Below, one piece after another: positions 1 through 8,001 of a stretch of 64,000 nucleotides of DNA. The notes under the pieces are model-generated. The model was not told the DNA's origin. It did no database searches and saw only the letters and a list, made by a program, of their open reading frames with translations. The translations under genes were made by a program, and so were the position numbers. Origin of the DNA: Saprospiraceae bacterium (GTDB lineage: Bacteria > Bacteroidota > Bacteroidia > Chitinophagales > Saprospiraceae). Position 1 is the stretch's first letter; each line of letters begins with the position of its first letter. Where the stretch lies: the NCBI GenBank assembly GCA_013001595.1, contig JABDMH010000120.1, positions 24,474-88,473 of the forward strand, written 5' to 3'.

Positions 1-132
1 CCGATCATGCAGTTGGTCAAATTTCACCAGAGCGGTAAGCTACGACTTGAATATGCGGAGTTTGAAGCTACACTTAAGCTAGCTTGGAACAATATCAAAA
101 GAGAAAGATCAATCGGCAGTTTTACCTCTTGA
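1..132 (+). CDS. C-terminal end of an unrecognised protein (partial)
   Basis: The frame starting at base 1 is open from the window edge to a TGA at 130-132, giving 43 codons. The residues are mixed charged and hydrophobic (for example LEYAEFEATLKLAWNNIKRE) and look like the amphipathic helical end of a soluble protein. The gene would end about 105 bases before the ABC-F gene on the same strand. The stretch is too short to name, and an antisense frame is also open here, so coding on this strand is inferred from composition only. Confidence 0.35.
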   Translation, partial: PIMQLVKFHQSGKLRLEYAEFEATLKLAWNNIKRERSIGSFTS

Positions 133-237
133 CCTGATTGTAGCATCGATTGCAGTGAGGGCATCAGCCTAGGTCTATAAAAGTTGTTTTGGAGCTCCAG
201 GGTTTCATATTTATGAGGAATAGTACCTTGTAGGCTC

Positions 238-2106
238 ATGGTGTACCTCTCTGTAGAAAAACTCTCAAAGCGCTTTCCTGAACAAGATCTTTTTTCGGAT
301 CTGACGTTTACCATTCAGAAAGGTGATAAAGTCGCATTGATAGCAAGTAATGGCGCAGGTAAGTCCACGCTCATGAAAATTTTGGGCGGTAGAGAACAGC
401 CAGATCAGGGGAAATTGTACATCAAAGTAGGACTAAGGGTAGGTTTCCTGGATCAGGATCCTTCATTCGATAATCAATTGACAATCGATCAGCTCATACA
501 TAAGTTGCATGCGCACGTGCATGAAGCCATTGTTGAGTACGAGCGGGCATTGACCTTACAGGAAGAAGAATTCACATCTGAAAATCAACAGGCTTTGGCA
601 GCAGCATCTCTGCGCATGGAGATGCTTAATGCTTATGATTACGACCGAAAACTAAAATCATACTTAACCAGATTTAACATCAATGATTTAAGCCTTCAGG
701 TTAGCAGCCTATCTGGTGGACAGAAAAAAAGACTAGCCATAGCTTTGGCACTGGCTGATCAACCAGACTTACTTATCCTGGACGAACCAACAAATCACCT
801 GGACATTGAGATGATCGAATGGCTGGAAAATCATTTGACCCAATCCTCCATCACCCTCTTTATGGTCACTCATGATCGATATTTCCTGGATAAAGTTTGC
901 AACCTTATGTTGGAGTTGCATGATGGCAAACTGTACCGCCATAAAGGCAACTATGCTTACTTTTTGGAGAAACGTGCTGAAAGAGAGGCCATCTTTGACC
1001 GAGAAATGGACAAGACCAAGGCAGCTCTCAAGAAGGAACTGGAATGGATGAAACGAACTCCCCAAGCCAGGACAACGAAAGCCAAATCCAGAATTGACGC
1101 CTACCACGATCTTGAGGATAAGGCTAATGGACGCACGCAGCAACCCACCTTAAATTTGCAGGTGAAACTTACCAGAATGGGTGGCAAGATTCTGGAATTG
1201 AAACATGTGTACAAGGGATATGGAGAAAAAGTCATTTTGCAGGATTTTACCTATACTTTCAAGAAAGGAGATCGCATAGGGATTGTAGGTCCCAACGGTG
1301 CAGGTAAGAGTACTTTTCTCAATCTAATTACAGGAAAAGAACGACAGGATAAGGGTAAGATCAACCTAGGGGAAACTGTGGTATTCGGTTATTATACCCA
1401 ACGAGGTATTCAGGTGCCCGATGACAAACGAGTGATCGACGTCCTAAAAGACATTGCAGAATACATCCAATTGGCAGACGGCTCAAAATTATCTGTATCA
1501 CAATTCCTGGAATTCTTCATGTTCCCACCGGAGATGCAATACAAACCAGTCAACAAATTGAGTGGCGGTGAACGACGCAGACTCTATCTATTAACTGTTC
1601 TTATTAAGAATCCTAACTTCCTGATCCTTGATGAGCCAACCAATGATCTAGACCTCTTGACATTGAATAAATTAGAGGAGTTTCTCGAAGGATATAGCGG
1701 TTGTCTGGTGCTGGTATCACATGATCGCTATTTCATGGACCAACTGGTTGACCACCTCTTTATTTTCGATGGAAATGGTCGAGTAAAAGATTATAATGAC
1801 ACCTACTCGGTATATAGATCTAGTCGACAATCTATAGATGCCACCACAGACACAAGTCTACCTCGACAGGAAAAAGACACTTCAAATCAAAACCCCAGAC
1901 CAAGCAATAAGGAGAAGAATGAATTTCGCAAAATCGAACGTGAAATTAACTCGTTAGAAATTCAAAAAGAAGATCTTGAAAAGCAGCTTGGAAATGAAGG
2001 ACTCGCCCTGGAGAAAATAAATGAAATATCAGCGCAGATCGGAATAGTAATGCAGGCGATTGAAGAGAAAACAGAAAGGTGGATGGAACTTGCTGATAAA
2101 TTCTAA
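238..2106 (+). CDS. uup: ABC-F family ATPase, Uup type
   Basis: This 622-residue cytoplasmic protein has two ABC ATPase domains and no membrane segment. Domain 1 shows Walker A SNGAGKST at about 37-44, the signature LSGGQKKR from residue 158 and Walker B LLILDEPTNHLD at about 180-191. Domain 2 shows GPNGAGKST near 351-359, LSGGERRR near 441 and FLILDEPTNDLD. The linker between them carries the ELEWMKRTPQARTTKAKSR stretch typical of Uup-like ABC-F proteins. The last 70 or so residues are rich in K, E and Q and look like the C-terminal coiled coil of Uup. Family members act on the ribosome or on branched DNA intermediates. The start is an ATG with little room upstream. It appears to be a single-gene unit. 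Other ABC-F subgroups are possible, but the linker and the coiled-coil tail favour Uup. Confidence 0.85.
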   Translation: MVYLSVEKLSKRFPEQDLFSDLTFTIQKGDKVALIASNGAGKSTLMKILGGREQPDQGKLYIKVGLRVGFLDQDPSFDNQLTIDQLIHKLHAHVHEAIVEYERALTLQEEEFTSENQQALAAASLRMEMLNAYDYDRKLKSYLTRFNINDLSLQVSSLSGGQKKRLAIALALADQPDLLILDEPTNHLDIEMIEWLENHLTQSSITLFMVTHDRYFLDKVCNLMLELHDGKLYRHKGNYAYFLEKRAEREAIFDREMDKTKAALKKELEWMKRTPQARTTKAKSRIDAYHDLEDKANGRTQQPTLNLQVKLTRMGGKILELKHVYKGYGEKVILQDFTYTFKKGDRIGIVGPNGAGKSTFLNLITGKERQDKGKINLGETVVFGYYTQRGIQVPDDKRVIDVLKDIAEYIQLADGSKLSVSQFLEFFMFPPEMQYKPVNKLSGGERRRLYLLTVLIKNPNFLILDEPTNDLDLLTLNKLEEFLEGYSGCLVLVSHDRYFMDQLVDHLFIFDGNGRVKDYNDTYSVYRSSRQSIDATTDTSLPRQEKDTSNQNPRPSNKEKNEFRKIEREINSLEIQKEDLEKQLGNEGLALEKINEISAQIGIVMQAIEEKTERWMELADKF

Positions 2107-2234
2107 TTAACTGATAGTCAATAATATATGCAGGATAATCGCAGTAGTACACATCAGGGTTGGGTGCTAGCGGGCATCTAGACATGGGATTATTGATGAC
2201 ATTGTTGTAGGTCATCAAATTTCCTCCATAAGGG

Positions 2235-3011
2235 GTGTACAGGAACTATCAGCAACGAGTGATGAGGAAAACCGTACGACTACATTTTGGTCTAGTAGGT
2301 GACTATCGATTCAAATATTCCCAATTAAATAGATCATTTGATCTGCCTGGAGGACATCACAACATCATGTATTCCAAAGGCATTGATCTACTGATTGAAA
2401 ACAAAACAGACACCATAGAAACCCTTGGAGTAAAATTTCCTCCTGCTGTATTCTTAGAGCTTGTCAGAGATGAGAGACTTCCTTGGCAGAATTTTTCTGC
2501 GGCAATAGCACAGGGTAAGGGAGCTTTAATTTCAAACACTTGGGGGTCAATCAGTATTTCTATACAACAAATTATTGATCAAATTTTGCGCAATCCGTAC
2601 CATGATCGGATGGAACAGATTTATGTGCAAGCCAAGACACTTGAGCTACTGGTGCTCTGCCTCAATGACTATAGGAATAAATCGAAACAGTCTTATAAAT
2701 ATTTGCATTCAAAGTCGCAAAAAGAGAAAGTCGTAGCCGCACGAGATTACCTAAATCAAAACTTAACTGATCCGCCAAGTCTCCGTGAAGTAGCTAGGGC
2801 GGTAGGCATGAATGAATTCAAATTGAAGTATGGATTTAAAGAAATGTTTGGATCCACACTATTTGGATACTTAAGGGAACGTCGATTGGAATTAGCAAAA
2901 CAGGAATTGATTAGTACGGATAAAAACATCATGACGATTGCCCTGGACCTTGGCTGCGCTTCACCTCAACACTTCCATACTCAGTTTAAGAAGCGGTATG
3001 GGGAGAAATAA
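2235..3011 (+). CDS. AraC-type transcriptional regulator, short N-terminus
   Basis: The C-terminal 100 residues form an AraC/XylS DNA-binding domain: LNQNLTDPPSLREVARAVGMN is the first helix-turn-helix, and the second ends in the family motif ALDLGCASPQHFHTQFKKRYG. The N-terminal half (HFGLVGDYRFKYSQLNRSF, then GGHHNIMYSKG) resembles the ligand or sensing domain found in many Bacteroidota AraC proteins, but it starts only about 16 residues before that conserved block, where relatives usually carry several tens more. A TAA at 2229-2231 closes the frame just upstream, so the start is GTG 2235 or ATG 2262. The gene may have lost its 5' end or may be a naturally short version. Its target genes are unknown; the SRPBCC gene follows by 66 bases and may be controlled by it. 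Confidence 0.75.
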   Translation: MYRNYQQRVMRKTVRLHFGLVGDYRFKYSQLNRSFDLPGGHHNIMYSKGIDLLIENKTDTIETLGVKFPPAVFLELVRDERLPWQNFSAAIAQGKGALISNTWGSISISIQQIIDQILRNPYHDRMEQIYVQAKTLELLVLCLNDYRNKSKQSYKYLHSKSQKEKVVAARDYLNQNLTDPPSLREVARAVGMNEFKLKYGFKEMFGSTLFGYLRERRLELAKQELISTDKNIMTIALDLGCASPQHFHTQFKKRYGEK

Positions 3012-3024
3012 TCCTTGAGATGTA

Positions 3025-3054
3025 ATTGCATTTGCTTTTGCAATAATAACTTGG
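3025..3054 (+). promoter_or_regulatory. Possible Bacteroidota-type promoter
   Basis: ATTG at 3025-3028 and TAACTTGG at 3047-3054 are 18 bases apart. They resemble the TTTG and TAnnTTTG elements used by the Bacteroidota primary sigma factor, with one mismatch in the second. The spacing would place transcription start near 3061, 17 bases before the SRPBCC start codon. An imperfect palindrome, TTGCA-N8-TGCAA at 3026-3043, overlaps the spacer and could be an operator. The call is by eye only. Confidence 0.25.
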
Positions 3055-3077
3055 CAACATAAACAAATCTAACACCG

Positions 3078-3527
3078 ATGTCAGCTAAAGCATTGTATAC
3101 TGAAAATGAAATTTTAATAGATGCATCCACGTCTAAGATCTGGGATGTGTTGACCAATCCAGCACAAACCGTAAAATACATGTACGGCTGTCAAGTACAA
3201 ACCGATTGGATCATTGATGAACCGATTTTATGGATTGGTGCGAAAGATGGTGTCGCTTATGTCAAGGGACAGGTAATCCATATTGAACCCACACAGTCTT
3301 TAACCTATTCGGTGATAGATCCACATGGAGACTATGAGGATATCCTGGAGAACTATTTGCAAGTCACCTACACCCTGACGGATGCGAATGGGCGGACAAA
3401 GCTTCATGTACGACAAGGAGATTATGCAACAGCTGCGAATGGAGAGCAACGCTACCAGGATAGCATAGCTGAAGGCGGTTGGCAAAGCATACTTGTTAAA
3501 ATCAAGGACATTTGTGAAAGTGAATAG
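3078..3527 (+). CDS. AHSA1-like SRPBCC (START-fold) domain protein
   Basis: The protein has 149 residues and no signal peptide. The opening, with EILIDASTSKIWDVLTNPAQTVKYM, is the usual first strand and helix of the polyketide-cyclase/AHSA1 group (I-A-ASPEKVWDALTDPE type). A core strand with SLTYSV and the final long helix with GGWQSILVKIKDICE complete the fold. Members bind hydrophobic ligands or act as Hsp90 co-chaperone-like domains; the ligand cannot be told. The AraC-type regulator gene lies immediately upstream on the same strand, a frequent pairing for this family. ATG 3078 is the only sensible start. Confidence 0.8.
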   Translation: MSAKALYTENEILIDASTSKIWDVLTNPAQTVKYMYGCQVQTDWIIDEPILWIGAKDGVAYVKGQVIHIEPTQSLTYSVIDPHGDYEDILENYLQVTYTLTDANGRTKLHVRQGDYATAANGEQRYQDSIAEGGWQSILVKIKDICESE

Positions 3528-3852
3528 CCACATCAATTCTGGTTAGGCAACTTCTTAATTTTTACTAATTTGAGATTTTTGCTCAAGGGTACCTCAGGAC
3601 CATAGAAAACTCTGAATGATGCTCAAAATGATTGATTTTCGATCTAGGTAAGGCAGTATTAAGAAACCCGCGTAAAATGGTCACGATCAGACCGGTCGGG
3701 CTAACCTGAGTTAAGTCACTCAGAACTAGAGAAATACAAACCGAAAGGAATCATTTAAAAATTTCACTTGAAATTTTGGTGCACCATGAAAGGGGTTCTC
3801 AGAGTTACTCTTAGGTAATCATAACTTAAACAAGATCTAGAAAGATTGAATT
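3528..3852. other. Intergenic stretch, no gene seen
   Basis: The 325 bases lie between the SRPBCC gene and the ceramidase-like gene. No frame on either strand looks coding, and no tRNA-like fold or strong terminator hairpin is apparent. The stretch presumably holds the ceramidase promoter, but no convincing TTTG/TAnnTTTG pair was found. Confidence 0.5.
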
Positions 3853-5292
3853 ATGAAGGATCGATTAGCAGATATTACCATCCATTTCATCGGATTATTA
3901 TCCGTATTTACACTCTTCACCATGCCAGCTTTTGCTCAGATGGACGAATTACAGATGGGTTATGCCAAGGTAAATTATACCCCAAAGGTCGGTTTGGACA
4001 TGGTGGGTAACTATCGCGGAGATGATTATGGTTCTCGCGGTATTCATGATTCCTTATATGCCAAAGCGATTGTGGCCATGGGATCAAATGGAGAAAAAGC
4101 TGCGGTAGTATCGGTAGATATTTGCAATATTGACGAGGGGGCTGCAGATTATCTCCGGGCATACGTTGCTGATCACAGTGATATTCCTGCTGCCAATATG
4201 CTTATTCATGCCACCCATACGCATAGTGGTCCGCCCTCTAAGCTTGATGCGCCAGAAGCCAAAGAATACTTGATCAAGGCGGTAGGTGCTGTCCTCCAAG
4301 CAAATAAAAGGCTGAAACCAACCAAACTATCTGTGGGTAGATCCAAGGAAGATCGTGTATCTCACAATCGCAGATTGAAAGCGAAAGATGGGACCACTCA
4401 CATGGTATGGGAAAAATTTGAACCTGGATTCATAGTTGAAGCATTGGGATCAATCGATCCTGAAATGATTACGGTGAGCTTAGAGCAGGAGGGAGAAGTA
4501 ATCGGATCCATCATTAATTTTGGATGTCATCCAACCACTTTGACTGGTAACAACTGGTTATACTCAGCAGACTATCCCGGTTATCTTACCGAGTCTGTAC
4601 AAAAAGTGAAAGGCGGGGATTTTGCTGCCATGTTTCTGAATGGTGCCTGTGGCAATGTTACCCAGGTAGATCATGTTGCCGGATTTATAGATACTTACCA
4701 AGAATGTCAGCGCATTGGGTATATTTTGGGCGTAGCTGCATTGGAAGCGATGCGTAATTCCAAAGCACTTAGCGAGAATGCGGTGGTCAGGGTTTCTCAA
4801 GAACAAGTTCCACTAAAAAAGATGACCATTACTGACGAGCAATATGCATGGGCGACCAAGGTGATGGAGCGGGTTGCCAAAGAAGGTATGCCGCCTCTAC
4901 AGCCTGATGGCATCCCTGATGAATTATATGCAGACATGTGGGTGGATATGTATCAGGTCCAGGATGAGATTGACTCTCTAGAGGTGCAGGTGATACAGAT
5001 CGGTGATTTGGCCATCGTTGGGTTGCCAGGTGAGATATTCAATGAATTTGGCATTTACATCAAGGAGCATTCTCCCTTTGAAAACACAATCGTGGTTGGA
5101 CTGACCAATGCAGCTGCAGGATATTTTCCGACGGAGGTGTCTTTCACACAAGGCCCACCAGGATTCAAACCCATGATTACCGGCTATGAAACCACACCGG
5201 GTACTACGAGGTATGATATTGGCGCAGGAGAAAAGATGGCCGAGTCGGCAGTACAACAATTGAAGGCACTCCATGACCTACAGGCTCAGTAA
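3853..5292 (+). CDS. Secreted neutral/alkaline ceramidase-like hydrolase
   Basis: The 479-residue protein starts with a signal peptide (hydrophobic core about residues 10-27, ending PAFAQ). The mature part opens with the family block GYAKVNYTPKVGLDMVGNYRG and carries the zinc-binding HATHTHSGP at 119-127 and the NFGCHPTTL block with H226, both characteristic of the N-terminal catalytic domain of neutral ceramidases. These enzymes cut the N-acyl bond of ceramide or related lipids. It is much shorter than full ceramidases (about 650-750 residues) and lacks the C-terminal Ig-like domain, as do many environmental 'neutral/alkaline non-lysosomal ceramidase N-terminal domain' proteins. The true substrate is therefore uncertain. 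It appears to be transcribed alone. Confidence 0.8.
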   Translation: MKDRLADITIHFIGLLSVFTLFTMPAFAQMDELQMGYAKVNYTPKVGLDMVGNYRGDDYGSRGIHDSLYAKAIVAMGSNGEKAAVVSVDICNIDEGAADYLRAYVADHSDIPAANMLIHATHTHSGPPSKLDAPEAKEYLIKAVGAVLQANKRLKPTKLSVGRSKEDRVSHNRRLKAKDGTTHMVWEKFEPGFIVEALGSIDPEMITVSLEQEGEVIGSIINFGCHPTTLTGNNWLYSADYPGYLTESVQKVKGGDFAAMFLNGACGNVTQVDHVAGFIDTYQECQRIGYILGVAALEAMRNSKALSENAVVRVSQEQVPLKKMTITDEQYAWATKVMERVAKEGMPPLQPDGIPDELYADMWVDMYQVQDEIDSLEVQVIQIGDLAIVGLPGEIFNEFGIYIKEHSPFENTIVVGLTNAAAGYFPTEVSFTQGPPGFKPMITGYETTPGTTRYDIGAGEKMAESAVQQLKALHDLQAQ

Positions 5293-5413
5293 AGCTATTA
5301 CTTATATAGCAATATAGTTGATCTCCTCGGCAATCTTTAAAGGTTGAATCTATGACCTCTGTTATATCGCTATTTTATAGATTTTTCACCCATAAGCCGT
5401 TAGACTAACTTCT

Positions 5414-5653
5414 TTACTCTTCTTCATCCAACTCATCAACCAGTTCCATCACCCAGTTCACTACCTTGGGACTTAGGTATTTGGAAATACCCGCTTTACG
5501 TGATGCAGTTCGTAAAATATTGATCCGCTTGGTCCCAAAGTTTCGTTCAGTAGCAATCTCAATATACTCATCCCAATCACTATGCGAAATTAAGTCGAAA
5601 TTCGCTCGCATAATGTCCAGGTCGGTCGGATCATTGATATCATACTTTGGCAT
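5414..5653 (-). CDS. Small acidic conserved-looking protein, function unknown
   Basis: The protein has 79 residues, starts at ATG and is strongly acidic at its end (ELVDELDEEE). It is predicted mostly helical and has no signal peptide or membrane segment. I do not recognise the family. Codon composition is like the neighbours, and the frame is clean between two convergent or tandem units. It converges on the ceramidase-like gene with a 121-base gap. A non-coding explanation is possible but less likely. Confidence 0.5.
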   Translation of the reverse strand: MPKYDINDPTDLDIMRANFDLISHSDWDEYIEIATERNFGTKRINILRTASRKAGISKYLSPKVVNWVMELVDELDEEE

Positions 5654-5782
5654 TGCGAAAGATAATTAAATACTAGTATTTTGTCCTGATAATAGATGTA
5701 CAGCAGGGTACAGTTATTTCAGACCAGGCCGAAGAAACAAAACCCGTCCGAATGACATTCGCAACAGGCGCAAGAGCACCCA

Positions 5783-5802
5783 CCCGAACAACTTCAGTCG
5801 GG
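5783..5802. repeat. GC-rich hairpin in an intergenic island
   Basis: CCCGA at 5783-5787 pairs with TCGGG at 5798-5802 around a 10-base loop, inside a locally GC-rich patch (about 5720-5830) that stands out from the AT-rich intergenic background. It resembles the REP-like hairpins at 14.98 kb and 40.7 kb in style but not in exact sequence. It could be a terminator remnant or a dispersed repeat. Confidence 0.3.
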
Positions 5803-5902
5803 CGCGGCAGCCCATGCTACGTGCACATATAGCGTATGATGAAGCTGATTCCTAGCCAAAATTGCTTCTGACCGCCAATGTCATGTTTGAAAGTTTGACC
5901 TG

Positions 5903-7993
5903 TTATTTCATTTCAAATGTGGCCAACTTGCTCTCTGCCCCATCCAGAAAATTGATCTTCAAGAGGTAGCTACTGCCAGCCATTGGAGCCCCACCCATCG
6001 GAATAGTAAGCCGGTAATCAACAGATGCCTCCTGCTTTGCTACGATGGTCACTGCCGAAGGACGAAGTAGTCTAAGGGTTTGAAACCTCTCAGAGTCAAC
6101 ACCTTGTTCGTAAAATCTGAAGCTTAACAGGTCATCTCGCGGAGGATAAGACCAACGAAAAGTGATCTCATCTTCCTCCGCTGACCAGGTAACGAAAGCA
6201 TCTTTCGCTGATGGACGAATCATATTGTCGATACGCCTACCTATGGCAATGTTCGATTGGGTACGATTGCCACTCTCATCAGTCGATATTACTTGATACC
6301 TAGCCTCGGCACCAACTGCAAGCAGACTATCCAGGTACAATTGTGTTTCGCTGCTTAGTGTATCGATCGCCTCCCACAAACTCAATTCTTCATGTGATTT
6401 TCTATAAATAATGTTGTGGACAACATCATCGCTACCACTGGGCACAATCTGCATCGTGCAGCCATCAAAATCTGATTGAACTGAGACGATCGAGGCTGGG
6501 GTAGGAGCAATGGTGTCGGCGAGCTGCACCTTTACCATCGGTGACAATGCCGATCGGTTTCCTACGTGGTCTTCTGCCCGTAAGGCATAAAATGCATGAT
6601 CATGCAACATGTCTAGTTCTAATTTGTGGGTATAGTTTGTGTCCTCAGTCACTGCAATGGTGAGTTGAATGAAGTCCTCTTCCTTATGCCTTTGGTAGTA
6701 GACCCGGTAGCCAATTAGGTCCTCTTCAGTGTTTGAAGCCCAGGAAAGCTGAATATTTCCCAAAGAATCACTCACCACCGACAATCCTCGAGGTGGACTT
6801 GGTGGAACCTTGTCAGGTAGCTGACCATGTCCTAGACTGCCGGTATAGAGGCGCCCAAGGGGATCTATGGCCTGGATAAAATAATAGTTTTCGTATCCTG
6901 CTGTGGTATCTAAATAGGATCTGGCCAAACCGTCTAGTGTATCCAAAGCCAGGAAATTGCTATCGGGATGTGGTGCCCGGTGTACAATCTGTGTTTGAAT
7001 CAACTGACTATCTCGTCCATCTAATCTCCAGTATACCTGAATGCTGGTATCTGCCCGATTGGGCGTACGATAAATGAATGGACGATTGATCTGCAATGGA
7101 GGACGAGCCTGTGTTTTTACTACCTCTGAATAAGGCCCCAATTCTCCAAATGAATTAATTCCTTGAACTCGATAGTACAAATCCATAAAATTTTGGGAAA
7201 CACTATCCGAATAAGTCACCCATTCCCGATTGGGCATGTCACCTTGAGTGACAATGGCAATTGGAACCTCATTGATACGCTTCCACTGCAAACTGTCGAG
7301 GCTATGCTCTACATGAAATGCCACATACCTGGATACATTGTAAAAGTTATCCCAGCGCAGTGTGACCACCTTGTCTTCAGGCAGGGTATACACTTGGTCT
7401 ATCGGAGTAGGAGAGACCCGCGCACCATAGCCACTGCTCGTGCTTGCCTTTTGATTGGTACCGTCTATAGCTATCGTGTATTTAATTGATCGGAAGGTAC
7501 TCGTCCTTTTATCCATGTACCCGAGCGCAAGAGCTTCGGCCAGCGGAAAATTCAGATCGGCCGTAAAAAGTAGAAACCCCAAGCGCATGGATTGCAGTTC
7601 TGCTTGTCGATAGTTGCCAAGCACACCCTCGGGCATCATTTCTGGTGCAATTTCTTCGTATAAAATATGGTAAGCAGCCTCAGATCCTTCAAGCTTCTGC
7701 ATCGCCTCCTGCCATGCTTGCTTTTTAGGAAAAGTGAGTAGTTCCTTGGTCAGCATAGAATCACCATCAGGAAGATATTCGGTTCTCGTCAAAGTGACGC
7801 CCTCCTGCATGATGGCTTCAAATAGCAACCATGTTGTAGGTGCCCATCTAATCGCTATGCTATCACCATAATCACGGCAAAGTATTTCAAGCTGCGGCCC
7901 TTCATCAAATACTGGTACTGTAGAATTTTGGCCATTAGATAAGTAGCGAATTGCTAGAAGTAATAAGAATGGAAGGAAATAGTTTGTTCTCAT
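5903..7993 (-). CDS. Secreted fibronectin type III protein
   Basis: The 696-residue protein has a signal peptide (FLPFLLLLAIRYLSNGQ). From about residue 205 it carries several tandem fibronectin type III-like units, recognisable by repeated cores such as VTLRWDNFYNVSRYVAFHVE, IQLSWASNTEEDLIGYRVYY and ITFRWSYPPRDDLLSFRFYE, each followed by the Y-x-Y and DE-H-N/SGN turns (RAEDHVGNRS, STDESGNRT). The first 200 residues are not assigned. It is the last gene of a three-gene minus-strand operon, 8 bases after the 1615-residue gene, so it is probably made with it and acts at the cell surface. No C-terminal T9SS sorting domain is obvious. Its partner may be the giant protein. Confidence 0.75.
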   Translation of the reverse strand: MRTNYFLPFLLLLAIRYLSNGQNSTVPVFDEGPQLEILCRDYGDSIAIRWAPTTWLLFEAIMQEGVTLTRTEYLPDGDSMLTKELLTFPKKQAWQEAMQKLEGSEAAYHILYEEIAPEMMPEGVLGNYRQAELQSMRLGFLLFTADLNFPLAEALALGYMDKRTSTFRSIKYTIAIDGTNQKASTSSGYGARVSPTPIDQVYTLPEDKVVTLRWDNFYNVSRYVAFHVEHSLDSLQWKRINEVPIAIVTQGDMPNREWVTYSDSVSQNFMDLYYRVQGINSFGELGPYSEVVKTQARPPLQINRPFIYRTPNRADTSIQVYWRLDGRDSQLIQTQIVHRAPHPDSNFLALDTLDGLARSYLDTTAGYENYYFIQAIDPLGRLYTGSLGHGQLPDKVPPSPPRGLSVVSDSLGNIQLSWASNTEEDLIGYRVYYQRHKEEDFIQLTIAVTEDTNYTHKLELDMLHDHAFYALRAEDHVGNRSALSPMVKVQLADTIAPTPASIVSVQSDFDGCTMQIVPSGSDDVVHNIIYRKSHEELSLWEAIDTLSSETQLYLDSLLAVGAEARYQVISTDESGNRTQSNIAIGRRIDNMIRPSAKDAFVTWSAEEDEITFRWSYPPRDDLLSFRFYEQGVDSERFQTLRLLRPSAVTIVAKQEASVDYRLTIPMGGAPMAGSSYLLKINFLDGAESKLATFEMK

Positions 7994-8001
7994 ATATCAT
8001 A

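Noticed and set aside
24..314. Minus-strand open frame at the left edge
   Set aside because: It overlaps the start of the well-supported ABC-F gene and has a Ser/Leu-rich composition typical of antisense shadow frames.
1946..2218. Minus-strand open frame over the ABC-F end
   Set aside because: Most of it is antisense to the coiled-coil end of the ABC-F gene. The 5' part (NPDVYYCDYPAY) looks curiously protein-like, but there is no further support.
5414..5653. Possible toxin or antitoxin role of the small acidic protein
   Set aside because: It has no partner gene and no recognisable antitoxin DNA-binding motif.
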